From Favolaschia claudopus (Eukaryota > Basidiomycota > Agaricomycetes > Agaricales > Mycenaceae), in NCBI GenBank assembly GCA_037176885.1, contig JAWWNJ010000053.1, positions 1,054,001-1,118,000 on the forward strand: a stretch of DNA of 64,000 nt, given 5' to 3'. The notes beneath the pieces are model-generated. The model saw only the letters and a program-made list of their open reading frames with translations, searched no databases and was not told the DNA's origin. The number at the start of each line of letters is the position of its first letter. Position 1 is the stretch's first letter. Both the position numbers and the translations under genes were made by a program. Of this stretch, positions 53,614 to 64,000 are shown one piece after another.

Positions 53614-55881
53614 ATGCCTGAATGCCGGGAGTCCAAGGCATCGTTTCTAGCCGCTATGAAGCGTCTCAAAGAGCTCCTTGAAGCCGGTATCAAGCTCCGG
53701 CTGCTAGGCATCGACATCGACGCAACTGAAGCAGAAGAGGGGAAATTTCCTAAAGACCATCCTGCTTCCCTCGGCTTGCCGTATCAAATCGACTCGACTT
53801 GCACTGTTAAGCGCGGCACAAACCTGGCTCAGGGACCTGTGTATCCTCCCATGTGGCACACTACCAAGGCTGCTGGACCTGCCGATCCCGACCCGCTTAC
53901 CACCCTCGAACTCAAGGATATGTCATACACATATCGGTCATTGATCCTCAATCTTGGAGCTCTTCATCTCAGTGTAGCTACATATATTCTCTCGCTCTCT
54001 CGCTCTCTCTCACTGCATATTGTTTCATAGATTCAATGGCTTACCCACACCTCTGCGCTGTTTTGTCCGCGTTCGGACTATGAGTCAACTATAAAGTTTG
54101 TACACAAGAAGGTGCGTGATTACATGCAATTCATCTATCCATGGCTGAGCTGGACTAGGTTCGGCGAGCACGCGTCGGGCTGGCGCTGGTGTTTGAAGAT
54201 CATGTTCTTGTATTCTTGAGCTCTGATCTTGTATTTCAAGTACGTTGTTTTCTCTCTGAATCTATCTGAGCTAACCAAAGGCCCACAGCCAAAATGGGCA
54301 AAGTCTCGCAGCGACCTACCTCCTCCTCCTCCCGACTTTTACAGTCCCGAGTGGTCTTTTCTTGCTGATTTAGCGAAGTGGATCCGCAAGCGCGTCAACT
54401 GTGATCGGAGTGGCCTGGCTTGCGAAGTTATGCGAGCAAATAACGAGACTTTTCCCGGGATTGGGGTGTACACTGTTGTCGAGTTGTTTTTCCTGGCCGG
54501 TGCGTCCCTCTTGATATCTCTTTTACACGTTATTCACCGGTCAACAGGTCTCTCCATGCAGTTGACCGAGGCCGAAGTATTCACCAACCCATCACGCGCA
54601 ACCCGTATTGCTCTAGCATATCTCTGCTACCTTCATCGCTCGGAAACTGGACTAGAGTGCGTCAGTTTAATGATCGATCACTACTAATTTGTTGAACATG
54701 ATTACAGGGAGCTGCTGCGACCCGCTCTTCACGACGGTTATCTCGCTCCAACTAAACAACAGCGGTTGAAGTACATAGATTGGCTACACGTCTATGCCAA
54801 GGATCGCACTCGGCTCCCCGAACGAATGGCCTTTCTCGTTGACGAGTATAAAGTAAGTTCTTGTTCTACCTTCCACCTTCAACTCATCACCGATTCTCCA
54901 GACCAAAGTCGCCGAGTTATCCTCCGAGGATCTGTGGATCCGCGATGAAACCACGACTCTGTACGATGTCTTCGAACCGTCCCTCGTCTCCATCGGTCTT
55001 CAACTCCCTCACAACCTCGGCCACCTCGTTTTCGGCCGAGAGGCATGGATCGAAATGGGAGGTACTCTTTCTGATGAATCTGACCCGCTCACTGCTTTAT
55101 TCACTGACGAGGGTACGTACATCTTGAGTTTGGTTCTGCTTGCCGAGGTCTAATTATGTTACAGAACTGTTGGATTCACCTACCTTCCTACGTCCTCATC
55201 ACTACACTCCACTGTTCTTGGCAAGTGACGACGCCAGCTCTCTCTCTCTACCGCGCCGCCACATCTACACCTATAGAGGGGCGAAGAAACAATTGTGGTC
55301 AATTACCCCATTTCCCACAAACTCACAAGGCTGCCCTGATACTCCGTGCGCTCACCCTCTATCAATGTTATTAATATCTAACCTTATCATGTTCTTAGCG
55401 ACAAGATAATTCCGACTGAGATTACTGGCGATGCACGGCGCCATATGCTGTTCTCCTACATCGTTCAGCAGACTCGTAAGGTCGCTATTGGACCTCTGGA
55501 ATACTGCGGAAACGCACACCTTGTGCGGATCGGCAGCTCCGATGTGTAAGCTGAAGTGCCTATTGTCTTTAAACCCACTCACAATAGTTGTTCAGAGTTG
55601 TACCGTGCTATGGCGATCCAAATTTGCCAGAGTACTACGCTATTCGTGATCTGAAGAACCGCATGCTTCCTCCCGTACTCCCAGGGGCACGGCGCGCCGC
55701 ACTGAGTGCGGAGGAAGCGGCGAGTCTTCATGAGGAGATTGAGGAATATGCGAAGAGCGTGTCAAGAAAGCGTTCCCGCGATGGGAATGACGAAAATGAG
55801 CCGCAAGCAAGCAATGTGCGGAAGCCGAAAAAGAAGCGGCTAAGTGCGGACAAGCGGCTCGCTTTGACTCCTATAAATTAG
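53614..55881 (+). CDS. Gene X (unknown family), copy B, apparently intact
   Basis: I chose the ATG giving MPECRESKASF because copies A and C start alike. Exons in order carry IDIDATEAEEGKFPKDHPA, YPPMWHTTK, YTYRSLIL; IQWLTHTSALFCPRSDYEST; VRRARVGLALVFEDHVLVFL; PKWAKSRSDLPPPPPDFYS to GLACEVMRANNETFPGIGVY; LSMQLTEAEVFTNPSRATR; DGYLAPTKQQRLKYIDWLHV; TKVAELSSEDLWIRDETTTL; LLDSPTFLRPHHYTPLFLAS; GDARRHMLFSYIVQQTRKVA; and VVPCYGDPNLPEYYAIRDL to a basic RKPKKKRLSADKRLALTPIN. Every intron I tried has GT-AG ends and correct phase. I know no domain in it. The basic end suggests the nucleus. Conservation with copy A (about 60-70% in the best blocks by eye) while copy A decays suggests selection on the family. 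Confidence 0.7.
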
Positions 55882-55937
55882 TTTTGTAATAATTGCATAC
55901 ACTCTATCTAGTTCTATACACAGGATCACAGACCCTG

Positions 55938-56670
55938 TTTTCATCAGACACTTGAACGTCGCACTTTTCTGAACTGTCAAATACATACACCTACCGGAAA
56001 AGGAAATTCGATTTTGCACAACGGCGGTGGAAGAGAGAATGCTTCTAGACTACCAGAGGGGTGTATTTGACACTCTGTAACAAGTTTATGCAGTTGAATT
56101 TCGTTAGACGTTCAATCCCTTTTCATGAAACTATGCTTTCCGACATGTTACGAGAAGACCAAACAAGTATAAAGTTGAACATCGGTTTTTATTGGAACGG
56201 TGGCAGAAAGAATACTTCCAGCACATGTAAGACACACCTTTAATATTATTGAAGTAGAATATATGCTCCGTTTTCATTAGATGCACGATCCCTTCCTGCG
56301 GAACTGCAATTTCCCCAACTCGTGAGCGAAAAGATTATCCAGAAAGGAAATGGGTTGTATGCGACAACAATGATGGAGAGAATACTTTTGGCAGGGCAAA
56401 CAGGTCTATTTGATAGTAGTTAACATGACTATGCATTCAGTTTGCATTAGACGCCCGATCCCTTCCAGCAGAACAGAACAAGGTAGCAGGTCACGCGGTC
56501 ACGTGACCGCGTACTTTCTGTTACATGAACATTGTTCGCGCTCGTGCGGCAAAGCAATTAGAGAGAGAATACTTCTGAGCTCACAAGAGGATGTATTGGT
56601 AATGTTTTAAGTGGGTTATACATTTGGATAACACTAGGCGCCCAATCCCCTCTAGAAAACCTGAAGTTGT
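55938..56670. repeat. ~170-bp degenerate tandem repeat between convergent genes X and Y
   Basis: Two blocks alternate. Block 1 resembles TTGCATTAGACGCCCGATCC and starts near 55,938, 56,098, 56,271, 56,441 and 56,622. Block 2 resembles GAGAGAATACTTCT, followed by ACAAGAGG.TGTATT in the better copies, and occurs near 56,032, 56,207, 56,375 and 56,563. Spacing is 160-181 bp over about four and a half units. It lies in noncoding DNA after both stop codons. Confidence 0.75.
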
Positions 56671-56755
56671 ACCGGATATTAGGTTTGATAGATACGTGAA
56701 TGCGAAAGTATAGTTTCAAGGTCACCATAGCGCAACTTCTAGAAATCAAAGGTCT

Positions 56756-58791
56756 TCAAACTACCGTCATTACAGTAACAGGTGCCTCTCGGAAGGGACG
56801 AGCACCGGACTGGTAAGTTTCCAATCTACCCCTCACCGCTTTGACTGCCGCCGTAATAAGGATTGCAGTTGCGGAACCGCCGGCCTGATTGAGAGATTCC
56901 ACCGTTTCCAACGTAGCTAGGGATGGTGCAAAGCACACGACTAGAAAGCGGCGTAACTCATCCTCTTTTCGCTGCTCAACAGGTGAGATCGCTACGACAC
57001 CGGAGTTCTTGCGATCCTGTAAATGAATCAATGTTCCACGGGCGTCTTTTGCGAACGTTTTGTAATTCCGGTAGGTATGCGGCTTGAGTCCTCCCCAGAG
57101 CGGAACGCTCTCTGACGGAGCGAAATCAGTACTAGGGGTTGGAATGAGGTTACCTGGGCGCGAGAGGATGCTTTCGAGGATGATAACCTGTCGAATTTGC
57201 ATGTATGCGACCCCGAATCTAGGTCTATTGTCGTTATCTTCCATCAGTGCAGCCAGCTGATGACCTTCTGGGAGGAAGTGCGTGTCGAGGGCTAAACACA
57301 CAACAGCAAGATTGGCCAAGCTGCGTTGAAGAGGAAGAGATGGAAGATAATTTGGGGTGCGTGACATCGAGCGACTTGCAGGCCGACTGCTTCCTGGCGC
57401 CCGAGGCGCGGGTGTAGTTCCTATCGTAGAGGCGATCGGATTCTGAAAGGTATTGAATCAAACCGAGCATCAAACTGAATAGACAAACTCACAGAAGGGA
57501 AAATGTAGAGCACGAAAAAAGGGATCGCTTCGTCGATATTGCGAAGTCGGAAAATTTCGCGGCTCGTAGGAGTATGCCCAGCGACAGGAACAACAACCAT
57601 CGAAGACGAAAAATGGGTGCGCAGAGAGCCCTGTTCGAAATATCCATTCTGGAGCATGCTGTACGATGAATCATGAACCTCGAGCAATCGCTGTGAGCAT
57701 GCAATATGGTACTCGATCTGGTCGAGCTCGCCGTAGATTCTATTCAATACAGCTGCTGCGGTACTTCCATGTCTAGACAAAGCACCAAGAAGATCGCTCA
57801 GGGATGGAGCTGCGGTAGCGATTGTGACGAGCTCCAAGAAGCCGCGCTGCGAAGGATTTCCCAATGGCAGCCCAAGGTAAATAGCAGCGTCAAGTCGAGT
57901 TGCAGGGGAGGGAGTATCGGGGAATGGAATGAAGAGAGGCAGAGCAGGAGTACGCCGCTGGCGCTCCCGCTCCCGTAAGTTGGCTAGGCTTCCATTTCCG
58001 ATCCGAGAAGGCAGCGCGACAAGCCGATTTTCGGTATTGACTGGCGGAAACTGCTCGCTGATCTGAGGAGAGTGCGTCTGTTGAGATGCTTCGAGCGCAG
58101 GGGAAGCTGGAGACTCCAAGCCAAGAGGGAATCCGAGTGAACTGCTACCGAAAGATGCCGTGCGAGAAACGGGATAACGGGCGCGAGGAGAATGAATATT
58201 TGGGGAGCTGTACGAAGAGACGATGGAATGATGGTGATGGCCAGCATGATTCACCGGGGAAGAATTCGAAGAAGGTTCAGAAATGGGGGCCAGAGGGTAG
58301 AATGGCGACGCAGACATCGGATCTTCTATGAACTGCAGATCCGATTCATCCATTAATTGACGAAAAGTAGCTTGAGTGTTAGGGCTCAGAGCAAGTGCTA
58401 TATCCTCGCCCGACGAGGTCTGGGGCCAATTATCAAAGTTCAATTGATCGCTAGATCGAACGGTGCGTTAAAAACAACCGAAAAAATCAAATAGATAGGC
58501 GCACTCCATTGAAATATTGCCCTGTTCTTCCTGGATTGCAGCCAAATCATTCCGTGCTACATCAACGGGAGCTATATCAATGACAACTTAGAAATAATTC
58601 GATTAAATTTGCAGAGTTATCCTACTATCTGAGTCAGTGTGCAACTCTGGAGCGTCCATGTCCTCTTGTGGAATACGAGTGTGTGGAGTACTGCGCCGTT
58701 GAGGCAGCGGTTGAGGTGGAGACGCAGGCTGGCCGTGAAGCCTACGACTCTGTCGAGTCGATGGCCGATTCATATCAAAGAGGCACTGCAC
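56756..58791 (-). CDS. Gene Y, unknown function
   Basis: A minus-strand gene whose likely first exon starts MNRPSTRQSRRLHGQPASPP. A short exon (APVDVARNDLAAIQEEQGNI) and an exon beginning DQLNFDNWPQTSSGED follow, then a long exon (to about 57,492) rich in Ser/Pro. That exon becomes helical: TRLDAAIYLGLPLGNPSQRG, RHGSTAAAVLNRIYGELDQI, and REIFRLRNIDEAIPFFVLYI. After a GTGAGT...TTTCAG intron the last exon gives NPIASTIGTTPAPRAPGSSR, LANLAVVCLALDTHFLPEGH, RQVIILESILSRPGNL, YRNYKTFAKDARGTLIHLQD and RKEDELRRFLVVCFAP, ending at 56,756. I recognise no family. The C-terminal ~200 residues look like a compact alpha-helical domain. It is transcribed in the same direction as the HECT-like gene, about 110 bp downstream, so the two could be co-regulated or be parts of one transcript. 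Confidence 0.55.
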
Positions 58792-58900
58792 ATAAACCTG
58801 AGACGCTTTATATAAAACTTAGATTTCACACCACCAGGGAGCCCTGAAGTCGCTTGATTATTTCAAATGAGCTCGGCTACATCGCAAATCATTGCACTAA

Positions 58901-61900
58901 TTACTGTGAGGTATAAAAATTGTAAGCCACTAGGAGCTGGGCGTGAAAAGCACGGCCAAACGCAGTGTCCTTCCCCTCCTCCGGGTTCTCTGAGATAAGG
59001 AGGTGTCGAAGGCGAGCATTATTGGTGAGAGTAAAGGTTTGGAAGCAAGACTGGAAGTTGATAACGACATCCGGACCAAAGTCGTCATTGCCATCTTCAT
59101 CAACGGTGGGGTAGTCTTCGGAATGATCATGGGTGACGAGGCACTGCGAAAACTCAGGAAAATTACAAACTTAGTGAAGTGCAATAACTCGCACCTTGAT
59201 TTTATAACCAGTAGGCTTGACAGGGAGGAGAGTCGATCCTGTTGCGACAGCAAGAAAGAGGCGAGCCCGTAGAACGGAGTCAGTAGCAGCAAGGGTGGTA
59301 TCAGAATCAACCAATGCGCTTATGACGTTGTTCGAATCTCGGGGATGCCCTGACTCCAACAGATAGTGAAAGAAGAAGCGGCTGATAAGCCCCACCGTCT
59401 CGATATTATCCCCCCATGGGTCATCTTCGGGATTGGTCTCCACAAAGTCAAGAAATCGGAAAATATCAACACCGCTCTTGACCTGTCGGTCAAAGGTAGC
59501 CTTGATGAGCTCAATGCACGGTGTCGCAAACCACTGAAAGTGAAATCAGAAAGCAAATAAATCTGAAGGCGTCACCCTCACCTCCAAAATATGATGGCGG
59601 CGGGTTTGCCCTCCGAAAGGCTCCACAATAACATTGAAACCATCACTAGTCCCAAGGAAATCCGGGTGGTGCTCAATGTCGACGCATCCCAGTGTCGTAA
59701 AGCTGACAACAGTTTCAGCTACCCCTCGCTGCTCCTCCTTTGAGCGAGGTGTAGAGATCATGCTCGGCTGTGGAGCAGGATGAGTGAAAGTCGACGTCGA
59801 GTTCAGTCGGGGAATTATTGAACTCACATCGAGGCCGGGGATATTCACTAGGTACTGATACTCCTCGCAAAACTCGCCTTGAGAGGAATACAATGGCGCA
59901 TCCAAAGGTCCGCCGACAATACGCTTGATGAGGCCGAGTGAAGTGTGAGAGATGAATGTGGAAAGAAAATCAACGTCAAATTTAGACGCAATTGCACGAC
60001 CGTCGAACAAAGTCAAAAAAAGGAAGGGAGACGCCGGAAGTGGAGCGCCGATGAATAGGAAGTGAAGAAGAAATATAAGCCCGGTGGCTTTGGAAATACA
60101 GAAACGATAGGGGATAGGCGTACAAGACGGATGAAGGCGAAGAGTTAGATACCCTTCACGTTCAGTCCAAAATCGGCCGTCTGCAAACAATATTTTGAGA
60201 GCTTCCGCAACGACCTCGTTGCGAGGCCCTCTGCCAATCCCCGGACCGCTGAAGCGTGAGCCCATCAGCTGAGCATCAATGTTATAGAAATTTTTAAAAA
60301 AACTTACATTCTTGCTCGAAGACCAAACAGGCCCTTATTCCCGAGATGCGCATTGTCAATTTTCGGTCGGGGAGAGGCAAACTGCTCCGTGAGAACTTCC
60401 TTGAGCTTCAAGTTGGTTGGATGCGAGCACAACCAGAAACACAGAGTGATGAGAGCTCGGGCTCCCTCGTCAACAGAACTGGCAGTGATGACGATATGAT
60501 CGTCCATGTCCCGCGGCCCGAGAAGATGGTTTTGCCAAGCCACCAAATTACAGGGTCCAGAGCCCGGCATGTGTTGGAGAGTGAGGTCGACTGGAGCCAT
60601 GGGTCCGAGATACGAACGCGGCTGAAGGAATTTTAACGGATTTGATAAAAATAGAGATGGAGATAGTTTACTTGCCTTAATATTGACCGGCGCAAGTTCC
60701 ATTGCCGACAAGAGGAGTGGTCCGGGAACAAAGATTGCAACATTTGAGATTGGGACAGCTGCCGCCGCCGCTTGCTGTATGTAAATGTCAGAATATGTGG
60801 CATAAGACAACGAATAGATCACCTCTTGCCACTGCTGACGGGCCGCAGCACGGGTGACGATCTAGATTTTCAGTATAAGCGGTTAAAACCAAAAGATTGA
60901 AGAAAACTACGTACTGTGCGTGCCGATTGGATGGATGCTGCTGGACCTGAATGCGATTCAGTCCCGTTATCGCTCTGGTAGACAGCAACCTGTATTGATT
61001 AGTAGTTTTAGCAATAGAACAATTGTTTCAAAGTAAATGCTCACCGAATCAATCAACATGTCGGGGAACTAGAAAGATGAGAAACACTAAACACAATTGA
61101 TCTTTATTCGATGGACGTAGGACATACCTCGTCGTCACTGTCCGGAACCTCAAAGATCTCCGGGGACACTGATCGAGAAACAACTCCGACTTCAGGTTCA
61201 GAAGTGGAAGTCGTCAGAGTTGTGCACGCTTTCCCGCACACGGGATCGGGATCGCCACTAAGAGAAGGAAGGATAGAGTGGAGGACACGCTGCCCAAAGC
61301 AACGGTGCGGCAAAACGTGATCGGGGAGGCGGCTGGTAGGCCCAAAAAGACAGTCGATTGGGGCAAATAGATTGCGGTGGCGGGGTGCTGTCCGAATATC
61401 AGAGTTCGTTTCATCATATGTGAATATGGAAGACGCACCAAGAAAAACAAAGACCCCATCACCGAGATTGTTCGGAGTGTGACTGTAAGGAGCACTTCGG
61501 AGTGCCTGCAAGGTGAAGTGAAGCGTGTGAGAGACTTCGGATCCTCGATCCAAGTGCGCCCGTTGGAACTTCGGGGTCAATGATGTGAGTCTCCTGCCCT
61601 AATGACAATACCGAGAATAAAACTCACCGTCCTCGAGGCCCCAGCAGCACGTACGACATCGTGTTCGGACTCGGAACAGCCGCATTGACAGTGGGAGCAA
61701 TGTAATCGATATTGTTGGTCGCACAATGGTTCTGAAACCCAAGCTCGATCGCCTCGAAAATGGGGCCGGTTGTAGAGACGTCGACAGTAAAAACAAGACG
61801 AGCATTCTTGAGAGTCAGTTGGGCGTTTTCAATCTCTTCGGCACTCTTCCAGAAGAGGCGTGGAGAGAGGTCCAGAGGATCGTTGAAGTCAGAGCTATCA

Positions 61901-62947
61901 AGCTAAATGAATCAGGTCAACGAATTATTTAAAACACTTTCAAGCAGTTGTTTACGTACCACCTTCGGTAAAATGCCGCACCAGATAGTGGCTGAGGTCG
62001 GCGCACTGGTTACCGCAAAGTCGTTCAACGCTGTACTACTAGTAGAAGCCGGGGTGTCTGTGTACGAGCGGGGCGGACCAGACTTGCGTTTCTTTTTCGG
62101 AGGCGAAGTCGGAGTCAACGCCGATGAACCAGAACCCAATCCATGCAAGTTGCGTTGAATCGAAGCCTGACGAGCCTGTTGAACGGAAGCAGTCGAAGGC
62201 CGAGCGAGACCGGTGAAGGCAACAACAGGGCGATGGGGAACGATGACAGAGGAAGCGGTAGAAGATGCTGCAACAGGGACAGGCTGGGGAAGCGAATGAG
62301 AGGGAGTCCCGGAAGGTACAGCCGAAGTGGTGGTGGTCGCGGTAGTGGTTAAGCTTGATTAAATTAACGGATCAATGAACATCGCGTAATGATGAAAATA
62401 CCCACGTTGCGGGTTGAACAAGTTGAGCGTGAGCTGACCAACGGGCACCACAAATACAAATCAAACGCATGGTCCAAGTAACACTTGCCTTGAAAGAAGT
62501 CAGAATAGAATAGCACGCATACACGACACAAATTGGACTTACCGACCAGAACGAGGCACAACGGCCATCACTCGTTCCGCCGCGGGCGAACATCTTGTTT
62601 TGTTCGGTGAGGTCGGAAAATTGAATCGTGTGGACCAAGTAGGGATGACCGCAGGAGAAACAGATCGTCTCCGGGTTGTCAAAGTCCTGTATCAGTTCGT
62701 TCAATGCAAGCAAATGGAAGAACATACAACGCACAAAATATTTTGGGGTACCATCAGGGTTTTCGGCGACAAAGCCGAGACAAGTTTGGATGCAGTCGGT
62801 AACGATACAGGCTGCCCGAGATGGAAGGCGGAAGTTGAAGTGCATTGTGTGTAGAGAATCAGTGTGCTGGGGGCGACGTTGAACGACCCGACTCGCGTCT
62901 TGTATTCGATACTTAACGGTGGTTGGGTTACGGGATAGGTACGGCAT
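58901..62947 (-). CDS. Zinc-binding/HECT-like gene, full-length copy
   Basis: The first exon has CFSCGHPYLVHTIQF then ARGGTSDGRCASFW. The second has MRLICICGARWSAHAQL, completing the Cys/His module seen in copies 1 and 2. A Ser/Pro-rich exon with a KKKRKSG patch follows, then DSSDFNDPLDLSPRLFW and SYVLLGPRGR, a GDGVFVFLGASSIFTYDE exon, several small exons, and DDHIVITASSVDEGARALIT. The last part reads MGSRFSGPGIGRGPRNEVVA, PYRFCISKATGLIFLLHFLF, SPFLFLTLFDGRA and near the end VVINFQSCFQTFTLTNN, stopping at a TAA (58,901-58,903). This follows a HECT E3 ubiquitin ligase layout: N-lobe start, fR..G...A.h, then a Cys in a TCF-like position. Similarity is distant, so 'HECT-like' is a fold-level guess. 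Cys in QSCFQ would be the thioester site. Confidence 0.55.
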
Positions 62948-63035
62948 TCCAGATGCCGATCAACAGGAATCATCAGGAATAGCGAGGAACGCAAAAACAA
63001 ATCGCCAGCGTGCTTTGATGCGAAACCAATGTATA

Positions 63036-63222
63036 AGGAATCCTGAAGGAATTCCTGCGGAATTATCCTCGGGAATTCCTTGCCGTTCATCGTGATTCCT
63101 CAGGATTCACCGTGACAGACACGAGGAACTTGAAGGAAACAGGCGGAAAGGCAAGGATTTAACCGGATGTACAAGGAAAGACAAGGAATCACACAGATGC
63201 TCAAGGATTTGCAAGGAAATTA
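63036..63222 (-). repeat. AGGAATC array, right side of element B
   Basis: AAGGAATCCTGAAGG, GGAATTCC, GATTCCTCAGGATTC, CAAGGATTT, CAAGGAAAG, CAAGGAATC and similar words; mostly the inverse of the left-side GATTCC array. Confidence 0.7.
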
Positions 63223-63265
63223 GGTGAGGTGCAATATCAAATGAATTTAGTCCAATGGCGGCCTT

Positions 63266-63540
63266 CATAGACAACCTTGCCTAGAGACAACTTCAACTAC
63301 ATACAACTCAATTCTATGCAACTTTTTACACGGTCAACTTTTGAGTTGACAACTTCTCCTCGATGACAACTCCAAGAGTTGCAATCTACAACTTCCTGCC
63401 CCTAGGCCTGTGAGGACAACTACAACTTGCTCGGTGTACAACTCTTGTCAGCTACAACTTATCTTACCTGCATCTCGACCCAGCAGCAACTTTCCGTGAT
63501 GACAACTTCGACGAATACAACTTGCAACTTTCCGCAAGCC
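63266..63540 (+). repeat. CAACTT array, continuation beyond element B (element C)
   Basis: About 18 words such as GACAACCTTG, GACAACTTCAAC, GCAACTTTTTAC, GACAACTTCTCC, TACAACTTCCTG, TACAACTTGCTC and GACAACTTCGAC. The orientation matches the short array at 50.13-50.25 kb, so the two pieces together would equal the length of element A's left array. Confidence 0.75.
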
Positions 63541-63578
63541 CAATCGGCCCAATTCCGGTCCGCGTTGCCGTAATTCTT

Positions 63579-64000
63579 TGACATTCGAGCGGAAGGGAGC
63601 CGTTTTCAACCAGGATAGGATCGAAGTACTCGTCACAGTCTCACAGATGATGAACGAGCACTCTGACTCCCTGCTCTCGGGCATTCAACAGAGTAAGCAG
63701 CTGCGCAGACGGGAGTAATAAAGAGCAAGAAGCAAGAAGACGAACCAACATCACGTGGTGATTTGCGCTATCGATATCGACGCTACAGAGAAGGAACAAA
63801 AACGCTTCCCCCTGGCTCACCCGGCTCGCAGCGGGCTTCCATACTCCATTGAATCCACCTGTACTGCCAAGCGCGGCACCAACAAGTCTCAGGGATCTAT
63901 TTACCCTCCTATGTGGCGGACCACTGGCAAGAAGAATGCTACCAGCCGTCTCGGCGAGCTGGCTCTGGTCGGCATTGAATACACATATCGCGGTCTCATT
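63579..64000. pseudogene. Gene X, copy C: first exon inverted relative to the rest; runs off the window
   Basis: On the minus strand 63,684 down to about 63,579 encodes MPESRESECSFIICE, matching the N-terminus of copy A up to about PLE, with a small indel. On the plus strand 63,770 to 64,000 encodes IDIDATEKEQKRFPLAHPAR, GLPYSIESTCTAKRGTNKSQ, YPPMWRTTGKK and YTYRGLI, the next part of the same gene. In copy A these two parts are contiguous. The segment between them (63,685-63,769) matches copy A's upstream region, including ACATCACGTG and GATTYGCGCT. The gene has therefore been split by an inversion close to its start. Confidence 0.65.

Larger units (their letters stand above)
50298..63222. 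mobile_element. Predicted ~13-kb gene-carrying unit ('element B') bounded by inverted GATTCC arrays
   Basis: GATTCCT-type words are packed at 50,304-50,552 and AGGAATC/AAGGA-type words at 63,036-63,222, so the two arrays mirror each other. Just outside both lie parts of a CAACTT array, as expected if B had inserted into it. The nearest outer words (TGGTGGCC at about 50,233 and TGGCGGCC at about 63,256) could be a diverged target duplication. Exact termini are not resolved. Cargo: integrase-core gene, cytochrome-b5-like gene, gene X, tandem repeat, gene Y, HECT-like gene. Confidence 0.5.

Overview
This window looks like a repeat-rich, gene-poor stretch of a mushroom-forming basidiomycete (Agaricomycetes) nuclear genome. 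The signs are many short GT-AG introns of about 45-60 nt, a chromodomain Ty3/gypsy element, Plavaka-type and P/THAP9-like transposases, Ulp1-like and integrase-core genes of the kind that expand in mushroom genomes, and no bacterial gene organisation. Nearly everything recognisable is a mobile element, a gene carried by one, or debris. Family names come from recalled sequence patterns; no database search was run.

Layout. 0-7.6 kb: decayed material: a Plavaka-like transposase C-terminus, a fragment of a basidiomycete-expanded unknown gene, and a zone with a dispersed 30-45 bp motif. 7.6-9.4 kb: a frameshifted Ulp1-like protease and another transposase scrap. 9.5-12.7 kb: a MULE-like MITE with a dead LINE tail inside it, a Tc1-like fragment, and a complete ORF1-only 'half-LINE' bounded by target-site duplications. 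12.7-16.2 kb: noncoding. 16.2-22.2 kb: integrase-core pseudogene, the N-terminal half of a zinc-binding/HECT-like gene, and a captured fragment of the splicing helicase gene SUB2/UAP56. 22.3-32.4 kb: a young Ty3/gypsy chromovirus on the minus strand with identical LTRs and a 5-bp duplication, but with a deletion in its reverse transcriptase. 33.7-36.2 kb: a hAT-like MITE, then a mariner-like MITE holding a small LTR element that encodes a KH-domain protein.

36.4-64 kb is the most interesting part. A predicted 13.7-kb element (36,394-50,126) has 31-bp imperfect inverted ends and subterminal arrays of CAACTT/AAGTTG. It contains HECT-N and integrase remnants, a broken copy of an unknown gene 'X', and an apparently intact large P/THAP9-like transposase gene. 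A second CAACTT-type end starts at about 50.11 kb. Its array is interrupted by a separate ~13-kb unit (50.3-63.2 kb) flanked by inverted arrays of GATTCC, and resumes at 63.27 kb next to another copy of gene X. The 13-kb unit carries an integrase-core gene, a cytochrome-b5/MAPR-like gene, an intact gene X, a ~170-bp tandem repeat, an unknown gene 'Y' and a full HECT-like gene. Integrase, X and HECT-N genes recur together at several loci. I infer that they belong to a poorly described family of large, gene-carrying DNA transposons.
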